Positions 57,058 to 64,000 of a stretch of DNA of 64,000 nt are shown here, in pieces; the stretch's first letter is position 1, and each line of letters opens with the position of its first letter. The stretch covers positions 434,001 to 498,000 of the forward strand of contig NZ_AULR01000002.1 in assembly GCF_000422385.1 (NCBI RefSeq), given 5' to 3'. A program made the position numbers and the translations under genes. This stretch comes from Microbacterium indicum DSM 19969 (GTDB lineage: Bacteria; Actinomycetota; Actinomycetes; Actinomycetales; Microbacteriaceae). The notes beneath the pieces were generated by a model. That model did no database searches, was not told the DNA's origin, and saw only the letters and a list, made by a program, of their open reading frames with translations.

Positions 57058-58191
57058 TCAGCGCCTCGTCGACGCCGTGACCGTGAAGGTGCGGTCGCGA
57101 TCGACCTGCCGCGTCTCGCCCACGAGGCGCTCGAGCGCCGGGCGGTAGCGGAGGTGGCTGTTCCACACGGTCCAGAGCTCGCCGCCGGGGCGCAGCACGC
57201 GGGCGGCGTCTGCGAACAGGCGCGGCGCGATGCCCTCCGTGACGGCGTTCCCCGAGTGGAACGGCGGGTTGAGGAGAACGAGGTCCGCCGATGCGTCGGC
57301 GCGCGACGCGAGACCGTCGTCGCGGGCGACCTTGACGTGGTCGGCGACGCCGTTGAGCCGCATCGTCTCGCGCGCCGAGTCCGCGGCCGCCGCGGAGCGG
57401 TCGGTTGCGGTGACGCGCGATCCCGGCCGCGCGAGCGCGTACGCCGCCGCGATCGCGCCCGTGCCGCATCCCAGGTCGATCACGTATTCCGCATGCGGCA
57501 TATCCGGCAGATGCGCAAGCAGGAATCGCGTGCCGATGTCGAGATCGGTCCCGGCGAAGGCCGCGCCGTGCGCCGCGAGCGTCACGCCGATGTCTTCGTG
57601 CCGGCGCGAACGCGGCCACGTCGACGGGCGCGCGATCGGCGCCGACGCGTGCAGGGCGCGCGACTTGCCGACCCCGCGCGAGGCGCGCACCTCGCCGAAG
57701 TGCACCGCGAGAGTCTCGTTCATCGACGGCGTCATGTGCTTGACGCGCCCGCCCGCGAGGAGGCGGACCGCGGGATCGGCCGCCCCCGCCACGACGCCCG
57801 CGATCTCGTCGAGCGCGTCGAGGCCGCGCGGGAGCTGCGCGATCACGACCCGCGCACCCTCGGCGAGGCCCGCGTCGAGCCCGTGCCACGAGACGCGCTC
57901 GAGCGAGACGCCCGCCTCCTCCGCGTTGCGCGCGAGCGCGAGCTCGCTCGTGATCGGGTCCTGATGCAGCCGCACGCGGATGCCCGGGTCGGCGAGGAGG
58001 ATCGGCAGCGTCAGGGCACCGTATCTGTCGCCGATCACGACGACCTCGTCGGCGCCGCCCAGGAGGGGCTCGACCTCAGCGAGGATCAGTCGGTCGCTGC
58101 GATCGGCCGCGACGAGGTCGTGCGCTTCGACGTCGGGCGCACGACCGAGCAGCGGGGCGAGCCCGTCGAACGCGGCGAGCAGCGCGCTCAC
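57058..58191 (-). CDS. RsmC/RlmG-like rRNA guanine N2-methyltransferase
   Basis: 377 residues, two halves: a degenerate N-terminal Rossmann domain and a C-terminal SAM-dependent methyltransferase with YVIDLGCGTGAIAAAYAL (SAM site), ATDRS and the catalytic LLNPPFHSG, the motif of N2-guanine rRNA methyltransferases (RsmC, RlmG). It probably modifies one guanine of 16S or 23S rRNA; which one cannot be told. GTG start overlaps the smc stop by GTGA. Confidence 0.85.
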   Translation of the reverse strand: MSALLAAFDGLAPLLGRAPDVEAHDLVAADRSDRLILAEVEPLLGGADEVVVIGDRYGALTLPILLADPGIRVRLHQDPITSELALARNAEEAGVSLERVSWHGLDAGLAEGARVVIAQLPRGLDALDEIAGVVAGAADPAVRLLAGGRVKHMTPSMNETLAVHFGEVRASRGVGKSRALHASAPIARPSTWPRSRRHEDIGVTLAAHGAAFAGTDLDIGTRFLLAHLPDMPHAEYVIDLGCGTGAIAAAYALARPGSRVTATDRSAAAADSARETMRLNGVADHVKVARDDGLASRADASADLVLLNPPFHSGNAVTEGIAPRLFADAARVLRPGGELWTVWNSHLRYRPALERLVGETRQVDRDRTFTVTASTRR

Positions 58192-61100
58192 GCCGTCGCC
58201 CTCTCGCTGATCCGCTGCCCCACGACCGCCGAGACGCCGTCCTGGCGCATCGAGACGCCGTAGAGCGCGTCGGCGATCTCCATGGTGCGCTTCTGGTGCG
58301 TGATGACGAGGAGCTGGCTGCTCTCGCGCAGCTTCTCGAACACCCCGAGCAGGCGCCCGAGGTTGGCGTCGTCGAGCGCCGCCTCGACCTCGTCGAGGAT
58401 GTAGAAGGGGCTCGGCCGCGCCATGAAGATCGCGGTCAGCAGCGCGACCGCCGCAAGCGATCGCTCGCCGCCCGACAGCAGCGAGAGCCGCTCGATCTTC
58501 TTGCCGACGGGCCGGACCGCGACCTCGATCCCCGTCGTCAGAAGGTCGTCGGGCTTCGTGAGCGAGACCGATCCCGTGCCGCCCGGGAACAGGATCGGGA
58601 AGACCTGCTCGAAGGCCGCCTGCGTGTCGGCGAAGGCTTCGGCGAAGATCTGCTGCATGCGCTCGTCGAGGTCGGCGATGATCTTCGTGAGGTCGGCGCG
58701 CGTGCGCGTGAGGTCGTCGAGCTGCTCGACGAGGAAGCCGTGCCGCTGCTCGAGTGCCGCGAACTCCTCGAGCGCGAGCGGGTTGACGCGGCCGAGCTGT
58801 GCGAGGCGCTTCTCGGCGTCGCGCAGCCGGCGTTGCTGCGCCTGCCGGTCGTACGCCTCGGGCTCCCCGCCCTCGTCCTCGGGCGGGACCCCCTGATCGG
58901 GCCCGTACTCGGCCACGAGGATCTCCTCGCTCAGGCCCAGCTCGGAGTGCACGCGTTCGAGGACGCTCGTGAGCTGCAGCTTCTTCTCGTGGATCTGCAG
59001 CTCGAGCCCGTGGACGCTCTCGGTGAGCCCCGCGAGACGCTCGCGCATGCGCGACTCGCGCTCGCGGAGGTCGCGCAGCTCTCCGCCGACCTGGCTGCGC
59101 ACCTTCTCTGCCTCGCCGAGGGCGACGCGCGCGTCGGCGACCGAGCGGTCGGCCGACGCGAGCGCCGCGGGGAGCCGGTCGGCGACCTGCTGCGCGACGT
59201 CGCGCTGTCGGCGCCGGACGACGGCGCGGCGCGCGGCCTGCTCGGCCGCCTGCTGCTCGCGCTCCCGCTGCGCCTCGAGGCCCGCGGCGTGGGCCTCGGC
59301 GGCGCGGACCCGCTCGCGCGTCGTCTCGACCTCGAGTCGCGCCGCGACCTCCCGCTCGCGGGCCGCCTCGACCTCGGCGAGGAGCGGATCGCGCTGCGAC
59401 GCGTCGAGGAGCGGTCGCGGCTGCTGTTCGGCGGTCTCGAGGGCGGATCGGGCGCGCGCCGCGCGCTGCTCGGAGTCGGCGACGGCCCCCTCGGCGCGTT
59501 CGAGATCGGCGGAGAGCCGGTCGCACTCGGCGATCGCCGTCTCGCGGCGCACCGTGACCCTGTTGACGTGCTCGGCCTGCCGCGCGAGCTCGGCGTCGTG
59601 CGCGCGGAGAGCCGCGAGCGCGTCCTTCTGCGCCACCCGCGCTCCCTGGACCCGCTCCTGCAGCACCCGCCGCTCGGATGCGAGCCGTTCGACGTCCGAG
59701 CGCACGACGTCGAGCCGCTGCGCCGCCTCGTCGCGCTCGGCCTGGAGCGCCAGACGGGAGCTCCCGCCGCCCGACCCCGCCCGCACGGTGCGGAGCGTCG
59801 TAATCTCGCCGCCGCGCGTCACGACGACCGCGCGATCGGCCCACGCACCGGGCAGCGCCTCGAGCGCCTCGGCCGCCCGGCCGAGGTCGTCGGCGATGAG
59901 CACGGGCGCGAGGACGCCCAGCACGCCGCCAGGCGCGGTCACGACGTCGACGGCCGGCACCGCGCCGGCCGCGGCGGGGACGGCCTCCCCGCAGGGCGCG
60001 TCGGCGATCGCGATGTCGACGGATCCCGCGTCGCCCGTCGATCCCGCGATCCGCAGCGCCGCCGCGCGATCGGACACGAGCACGCCCGCCGCCAGCGGCC
60101 CGAGGACGGCCTCGACGGCCTGCTCGTATCCCGCCGTGACCTGAACCGACTCGCTCACGAGACCCGTGACGCCCGCGTCACCGCGCGCGACGATCGCGCC
60201 CGCGGCGTTCTTCACGTCGAGGGCCGACCCGAGGGCCGCCGTCTTGGCTTGCAGCGCGTCGGACTCGCGCTCGGCGGCGCGGTGCCGCTCGCGCAGCTCG
60301 TCGAGCGCCTTCTCGGCCGCCGCCGTCTCGGCCTGGGCGCGCTCGTAGGCCTCCTGGTGACGCGCCGCGACCTCCTCCGACGCCTCGGCGGCCTCGAGCT
60401 CGTCGAAGGCCGCCTGCGCCGCGGCCCTGCGCTCGATCGCGCTGTCGAGCGCCTGCTGCTGGCGCACGACGCCCTGCCGGACCGCTTCGAGCGTCTGCCG
60501 CGCCGCGTCGGCCGCCCCCCGGAGCGTCGTGAGCCGCATGTCGTGCTCCGAGATGAGCGCCGTCTGGGCGGCGATCTCGATGTCGAGGGCGTCGAGGTCT
60601 GCACGCGCCCGCGCGAGGACGCGCGACGCCTGCTGCACCTGGTCCTGGGCATCGCCGATCCCGTCTCGCAGGCGCGTGACCTCCTCGCGCGCCGCGTCGA
60701 TCGCGCCCTGCGACACCGTCACGTGCGCCGACGGATCGTCGTCGTCCGCCGAGAGCAGCGACAGGCGCTGGTTCGCGAGGGCGAAGAGCGCGCGCAGCCG
60801 CTCCTGCACCTGCTCGAGCCCGAAGAGCACGCGCCGCGCCTCGTCGACGGCCCGCGCAGTCTGCTCGCGTTCGAGCTGCGAGATCCGCAGGCGCACTCCG
60901 GCGGCCTCCTCCTCGAGGGCGACGCGCTCGGTGTGCCGCTCCTGCTCGCTGTGTGCGTGGGCCGCGAGGGCCTGCCGCAGCTCGACCACCTCGTCGGCGT
61001 GGAGCCGCGACTTCGCGTCGCGCACGACCGCCGCGATCGTCTGCGCCTGGCGCGCGATCTCGGCCTGGCGCCCGAGCGGCTTCAGCTGGCGGCGCACCTC

Positions 61101-61688
61101 GCCCGCGAGGTCGCTGAGCCGGGCGAGGTTCTGCTCCATCGCCTCGAGCTTGCGGAGCGTCTTCTCCTTGCGCCGCCGGTGCTTGAGGATCCCCGCCGCC
61201 TCCTCGATGAAGCCGCGGCGCTCCTCGGGCGTCGCGCGCAGGACCGTGTCGAGGCGGCCCTGGCCGACGATGACGTGCATCTCGCGGCCGAGCCCCGAGT
61301 CGCTCAGGAGCTCCTGCACGTCGAGCAGGCGGCAGGTCTCTCCGTTGATCGCGTACTCGCTCTGGCCGTTGCGGAACAGCGTGCGGCGGATCGAGACCTC
61401 GCTGTACTCGATCGGGAGCGCACCGTCGGCGTTGTCGATCGTGAGCTGCACCTCGGCGCGACCGAGCGGGCCGCGCGTCGCGGTGCCGGCGAAGATGACG
61501 TCCTCCATCTTCCCGCCGCGGAGCGTCTTCGCGCCCTGCTCGCCCATGACCCAGGCGAGGGCGTCCACGACGTTGGACTTGCCGGATCCGTTGGGGCCGA
61601 CGATCGCCGTCACGCCCGGCTCGAGCGCGAACGTCGTGGGGCTCGCGAAGGACTTGAACCCCTTGAGGGTGAGGCTCTTGAGATGCAC
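58188..61688 (-). CDS. smc: Chromosome segregation protein SMC
   Basis: 1166 residues, standard SMC length. Walker A GPNGSGKSN near residue 35 in the N-terminal head; two long coiled coils; a hinge at roughly residues 500-640; C-terminal head with signature LLSGGERSLAAVALL and Walker B FYILDEVEAALDDAN. It compacts chromosomes as a dimer with ScpA/ScpB. The GTG of VHLKSLTLKGFKSF is chosen for its AGGGGGAG site and because the ABC head begins there. Coupled to the methyltransferase downstream. Confidence 0.96.
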   Translation of the reverse strand: MHLKSLTLKGFKSFASPTTFALEPGVTAIVGPNGSGKSNVVDALAWVMGEQGAKTLRGGKMEDVIFAGTATRGPLGRAEVQLTIDNADGALPIEYSEVSIRRTLFRNGQSEYAINGETCRLLDVQELLSDSGLGREMHVIVGQGRLDTVLRATPEERRGFIEEAAGILKHRRRKEKTLRKLEAMEQNLARLSDLAGEVRRQLKPLGRQAEIARQAQTIAAVVRDAKSRLHADEVVELRQALAAHAHSEQERHTERVALEEEAAGVRLRISQLEREQTARAVDEARRVLFGLEQVQERLRALFALANQRLSLLSADDDDPSAHVTVSQGAIDAAREEVTRLRDGIGDAQDQVQQASRVLARARADLDALDIEIAAQTALISEHDMRLTTLRGAADAARQTLEAVRQGVVRQQQALDSAIERRAAAQAAFDELEAAEASEEVAARHQEAYERAQAETAAAEKALDELRERHRAAERESDALQAKTAALGSALDVKNAAGAIVARGDAGVTGLVSESVQVTAGYEQAVEAVLGPLAAGVLVSDRAAALRIAGSTGDAGSVDIAIADAPCGEAVPAAAGAVPAVDVVTAPGGVLGVLAPVLIADDLGRAAEALEALPGAWADRAVVVTRGGEITTLRTVRAGSGGGSSRLALQAERDEAAQRLDVVRSDVERLASERRVLQERVQGARVAQKDALAALRAHDAELARQAEHVNRVTVRRETAIAECDRLSADLERAEGAVADSEQRAARARSALETAEQQPRPLLDASQRDPLLAEVEAAREREVAARLEVETTRERVRAAEAHAAGLEAQREREQQAAEQAARRAVVRRRQRDVAQQVADRLPAALASADRSVADARVALGEAEKVRSQVGGELRDLRERESRMRERLAGLTESVHGLELQIHEKKLQLTSVLERVHSELGLSEEILVAEYGPDQGVPPEDEGGEPEAYDRQAQQRRLRDAEKRLAQLGRVNPLALEEFAALEQRHGFLVEQLDDLTRTRADLTKIIADLDERMQQIFAEAFADTQAAFEQVFPILFPGGTGSVSLTKPDDLLTTGIEVAVRPVGKKIERLSLLSGGERSLAAVALLTAIFMARPSPFYILDEVEAALDDANLGRLLGVFEKLRESSQLLVITHQKRTMEIADALYGVSMRQDGVSAVVGQRISERATA

Positions 61689-61728
61689 GCGCTCCCCCTT
61701 CCGTCGTGGCCCGCGACACGCTCCGTCA

Positions 61729-61734
61729 ACCCTA
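61729..61734 (-). promoter_or_regulatory. possible -10 element of smc
   Basis: TAGGGT on the minus strand, about 40 nt before the smc GTG, which has its own ribosome site. No clear -35. Confidence 0.3.
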
Positions 61735-61794
61735 GGCTTTCGCCCGCGGCGGGCCCGGAAACACGCGGGACACGCCGACACGCTGGGAGTTCCC

Positions 61795-61824
61795 TTGACG
61801 CGGCGGCGGCTCGGCGCCTATCGT
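61795..61824 (+). promoter_or_regulatory. SigA-type promoter upstream of the 25-codon ORF and GNAT genes
   Basis: TTGACG-18-TATCGT, the best -35/-10 pair I find in the window. The transcript start would be about 61831, leaving a leader of about 50 nt to the 25-codon ORF. Confidence 0.6.
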
Positions 61825-61881
61825 TCGAAGGCACTGTTCACCCGGGTCGATCGCCCGCAGAGGTCCGAGAGGAGGAAGACC

Positions 61882-61959
61882 ATGAATCCGATCACGCACC
61901 ACGATCTTCGTGACCTTCCGTTCCCCGCTCTGCGTCGTTGCTCCGTCCGTCTCGGATAG
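61882..61959 (+). CDS. 25-residue ORF, candidate leader peptide
   Basis: ATG to TAG, 25 codons, beginning MNPITHHDLRDL and ending in an Arg/Cys-containing tail (RRCSVRLG). It has a textbook GAGGAGG site 7-8 nt before the ATG and a good promoter just upstream, neither of which the next ORF has. Too short for a domain. It may be a leader peptide controlling the downstream genes, or a short independent product. The 201 nt after it contain GC-rich inverted repeats but no clear gene. Confidence 0.5.
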   Translation: MNPITHHDLRDLPFPALRRCSVRLG

Positions 61960-62160
61960 CAGCCGCTCCGTGCCGCGTCCGCGGCCGATGAACGCTCCCG
62001 CGCCCCACGTGGGCGACGCCTGAGGCCATGTCCTCGGCGCGCCCCGCGCGCGCTCCCCCGTCGCCGGCAGGCGGCGCCCGATCCGGGCTCTGCCGCGCCG
62101 CGGCTCCGCGGCGTACTCACGCCCCCTCATCACGACTCCCACGAAAGAGCTCTCGCTCCC

Positions 62161-62445
62161 ATGAACAAGACACTCCATCCGCCCTGTCCCCAGCGGTCTG
62201 CCGTGGCAGCGGCGACCGCAGCCGCACTGGTCGTCGAGAGGCGCTCCCCGCGGGTGCCCCTCGTCGACCGGTTCGCGATGCGCGTCGGCCTCGCGCTGCT
62301 CGTCTGGGGCAGCCGCCCCGCACGTCAGGCCGCTGTGCCCGAGCGGGCCGAACCCCGCGAGGCCTACGCCGCGCACGCGGTCGACTCCTCGCTCGCCCGC
62401 GGTGCCCTGCTGCACCACGACGTCTACCGCACCTTCGGACTGTGA
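62161..62445 (+). CDS. Small hypothetical protein with one amphipathic/hydrophobic segment
   Basis: 94 residues. Not a named family to me. The middle stretch VPLVDRFAMRVGLALLVWGSRP resembles a short motif in other actinobacterial small proteins and could be a weak membrane or amphipathic helix; the rest is Ala/Arg-rich. The ribosome site is poor, so the start could be further in. Ends 13 bp before the GNAT gene, probably the same transcript. Moderate confidence that it is coding. Confidence 0.5.
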   Translation: MNKTLHPPCPQRSAVAAATAAALVVERRSPRVPLVDRFAMRVGLALLVWGSRPARQAAVPERAEPREAYAAHAVDSSLARGALLHHDVYRTFGL

Positions 62446-62458
62446 CCAGGAGGACCAC

Positions 62459-63556
62459 ATGACGACAGCCGCCCTCACCATCGAACCCCTGCGCATCCCC
62501 GAGTCCGTCGACGCGCCGGACGCGCGCGACTGGAACCGGTACGTCGAGATCGCGAACGCCGTGCAGGCCGACGACGCCCGGACCGATCTCCTCCGCGGCG
62601 ACCCCGCGGTCTGGCTCGCGAAGGCCCGCGACCAGCGCTACGACGCGATCCACCTGTGGGTCGCGCGCGGCGGCGACGGCGAGATCCTCGGCGTCGCGAA
62701 CCTCCAGTACGACCGCTCGACCGACCGCGAGGCCCTGCTGCTCGTGGCGGTGGATCCCGCGCGCCGCGACCTCGCGGTCGAGCGCCGCCTGCTCGACTTC
62801 CTCGAGGAGGAGGCGCGGGCGCTCGGGCGCACGCTCGTGACGACCTGGACGACGACCGCCGTCGACCTGCGGGCGGAGCCGGAGGACCGCGTGCTCCGCC
62901 CCGCGACGGGCGCGGGGGCGATCGACCCGCGGGATCCCCGCGTCCAGGCGATGATCGACGCCGGGTACCGGCTGTCGCAGGTCGAGCGCGCGAGCGTGTT
63001 CGACCTCGACGGCCCGACGGAGCCGCTCCGCGAGGTGCTCGCCGCGGCGCTCGCCGAGGCCGGCCCCGAGTACGAGACCGCCTGGTGGCCGCTTCCGACG
63101 CCCGAGCACCTCCGCGCGGGCTACGCCGCCGCCATCGCCCGCATGTCGACCGACGTCCCGGCCGGAGAGCTCGAGATCGAGCAGGCCGTCTGGGACGCCG
63201 ACCGCGTGCGCGAACGCGACCTCCGCGAGATCGCGACGGGGCGCACCTGGGGGATCACCGCCGTGATCCACCGCCCGACGGGCGAGGTCGCGGCGTTCAA
63301 CGAGATCGTCGCCGACCCCGACAGGTCGGCGACGGCGCACAACTACGGGACCCTCGTCATGCCGGAGCACCGCGGGCACCGGCTCGGCACCGTGGTCAAG
63401 TGCCTCGGCCTGCTGCGGTGGAAGGAGGAGGTGCCGGAGTCTCCGTGCGTCGTCACCTTCAACGCCGAGGAGAACCGGTTCATGCTCGACGTCAACGAGC
63501 GGGTCGGCTTCCGCCCGCTGTTCTGGGAGGCCGACTGGCAGAAGACGCTGGCCTGA
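62459..63556 (+). CDS. GNAT family N-acetyltransferase
   Basis: 365 residues with two GNAT-like halves. The first (about 40-160) contains ILGVANLQYDRSTDREALLLV and AVDPARRDLAVERRLLDFL; the second (about 240-360) has AAFNEIVADPDRSATAHNYGT, then LVMPEHRGHRLGTVVKCLGL, the acetyl-CoA pyrophosphate loop. This matches actinobacterial tandem GNAT proteins, some of which act on aminoglycosides or on small amines; the substrate here is unknown. A strong GGAGGA precedes the ATG. It ends 6 bp from convergent cofD. Confidence 0.85.
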   Translation: MTTAALTIEPLRIPESVDAPDARDWNRYVEIANAVQADDARTDLLRGDPAVWLAKARDQRYDAIHLWVARGGDGEILGVANLQYDRSTDREALLLVAVDPARRDLAVERRLLDFLEEEARALGRTLVTTWTTTAVDLRAEPEDRVLRPATGAGAIDPRDPRVQAMIDAGYRLSQVERASVFDLDGPTEPLREVLAAALAEAGPEYETAWWPLPTPEHLRAGYAAAIARMSTDVPAGELEIEQAVWDADRVRERDLREIATGRTWGITAVIHRPTGEVAAFNEIVADPDRSATAHNYGTLVMPEHRGHRLGTVVKCLGLLRWKEEVPESPCVVTFNAEENRFMLDVNERVGFRPLFWEADWQKTLA

Positions 63557-63562
63557 GCCGGG

Positions 63563-64000
63563 TCAGACGAGCTCGCGCGCGAGAGCGAGCGCGTCGGCCG
63601 CGAGCCGCGCCGAGGTGTCGGGGTCGCGCATCCAGAGCGGAACGGCTCTGGTCGCGATCCCGGCCGCCTCGAGCGGGGCCGCGGCAGGCGCGTCGGTCTC
63701 GTCGACGAGCCAGCCGTCGATCACGCCGCCGCGGGAGCGGGCGCCGTAGTGCTCGGCGACCGCTCGGGCGCTCGTCTCGACGCCCACGGCGGCGAGGCAC
63801 GCATCGGCCATGCCGCGGACGACGGCCCCGTCGATGATCCCGGAGACGCCGACAACGGGCGCCGCCGCCTCCCGGACGAGGTCCCGCATGCCGGGGACGG
63901 CGAGGACCGGCCCGATCGAGACGATGGGGTTCGAGGGGGCGAGGAGGATCACGTCGGCGCCCTCGAGCGCGGCCCGGGCGCCGGGCGACGGCTCGGCCGA
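63563..64000 (-). CDS. cofD: 2-phospho-L-lactate transferase CofD/FbiA (partial, C-terminal end)
   Basis: The last 145 residues of a gene that continues past the right edge. It contains DVILLAPSNPIVSIGPVLAVPG, a conserved substrate loop, and the C-terminal part of the CofD fold with YGARSRGGVIDGWLVDE. CofD joins a phospholactate-type group to the deazaflavin Fo to make F420-0. Its presence means the organism probably makes coenzyme F420. The start is outside the window. Confidence 0.9.
   Translation of the reverse strand, partial: SAEPSPGARAALEGADVILLAPSNPIVSIGPVLAVPGMRDLVREAAAPVVGVSGIIDGAVVRGMADACLAAVGVETSARAVAEHYGARSRGGVIDGWLVDETDAPAAAPLEAAGIATRAVPLWMRDPDTSARLAADALALARELV

Noticed and set aside
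58296..61913. Open frame of 1205 codons on the plus strand opposite smc
   Set aside because: Its translation is Arg/Leu/Glu-rich low-complexity sequence without domains, the usual shadow of a GC-rich gene in the antisense frame. The smc gene on the other strand has all expected motifs.
62117..63379. Open frame of 420 codons on the minus strand opposite the GNAT gene
   Set aside because: No motifs, and the plus-strand reading has GNAT motifs and a strong ribosome site.

Overview
The window is chromosomal DNA of a very GC-rich actinobacterium, most likely Microbacterium or another Microbacteriaceae member. This rests on the housekeeping families DUF3159, DUF3710, DUF3093, DUF4193, DUF4191 and DUF7455, SepH, the paired glutamine synthetases GlnA and GlnA2 with GlnE, CofD and CofE-like proteins of F420 chemistry, and many leaderless starts. 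I see no rRNA, tRNA, CRISPR array, insertion sequence or prophage. Both edges cut genes: a DUF3159 gene on the left and cofD on the right.

Layout. 1-2119 holds DUF3159, DUF3710, dut, DUF3093 and DUF4193. 2438-4550 holds sepH and a phosphodiesterase/alkaline phosphatase family protein. 4637-10512 holds parC coupled to an EamA exporter, convergent parE, and a DUF7455 protein. 10565-13400 holds two overlapping alanine-racemase-family genes and a divergent ATP-grasp gene. 13471-18130 holds the primary sigma factor coupled to a CofE-like gene, a PAC2 protein and pepA. 18153-21355 holds lpdA and the E2 acyltransferase. 21390-23979 holds a membrane protein that resembles a degenerate kinase, DUF4191 and RDD. 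24164-32748 is a nitrogen region (glnA, glnE, glnA2) interrupted by an aldo/keto reductase, a diacylglycerol-kinase-type protein and an orphan ParA. 32791-35816 holds a small SPOR-like protein, lnt, and rpsP-KH-rimM. 36092-40983 is an iron-siderophore uptake operon behind a DtxR-type box. 40985-46129 is a glycerol block (SorC regulator, glpD, glpF, glpK). 46189-50020 holds ffh, a TetR regulator and lipB-lipA. 50108-54991 is a peptide ABC transporter operon. 54995-61688 holds a PPOX flavoprotein, DUF2004, ftsY, an RsmC/RlmG-like methyltransferase and smc. 61795-64000 holds a promoter, a 25-codon ORF, a small protein, a GNAT protein and the cofD end.

How the parts connect. LipB and LipA make the lipoyl group used by the E2 protein, which LpdA reoxidises. 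GlnE can modify GlnA, which keeps the adenylylation tyrosine, but probably not GlnA2, which lacks it. A four-box GlnR-type site lies in front of glnA. Ffh and FtsY are the two GTPases of the signal recognition pathway, and Lnt acylates lipoproteins such as the two ABC binding proteins seen here. One inverted repeat, TGGAC-N3-GTCCA, occurs both between tetR and lipB and in front of the peptide transporter, suggesting a shared regulon.

The most unusual item is the alanine-racemase pair. The downstream protein keeps every PLP-site residue of the barrel but lacks the catalytic tyrosine and the Met-Asp pair of the C-terminal domain. The upstream protein keeps exactly those C-terminal residues but has lost the PLP lysine and most of the barrel. 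In the known homodimer these two sets come from different subunits, so the pair looks like an obligate heterodimer with a single active site.
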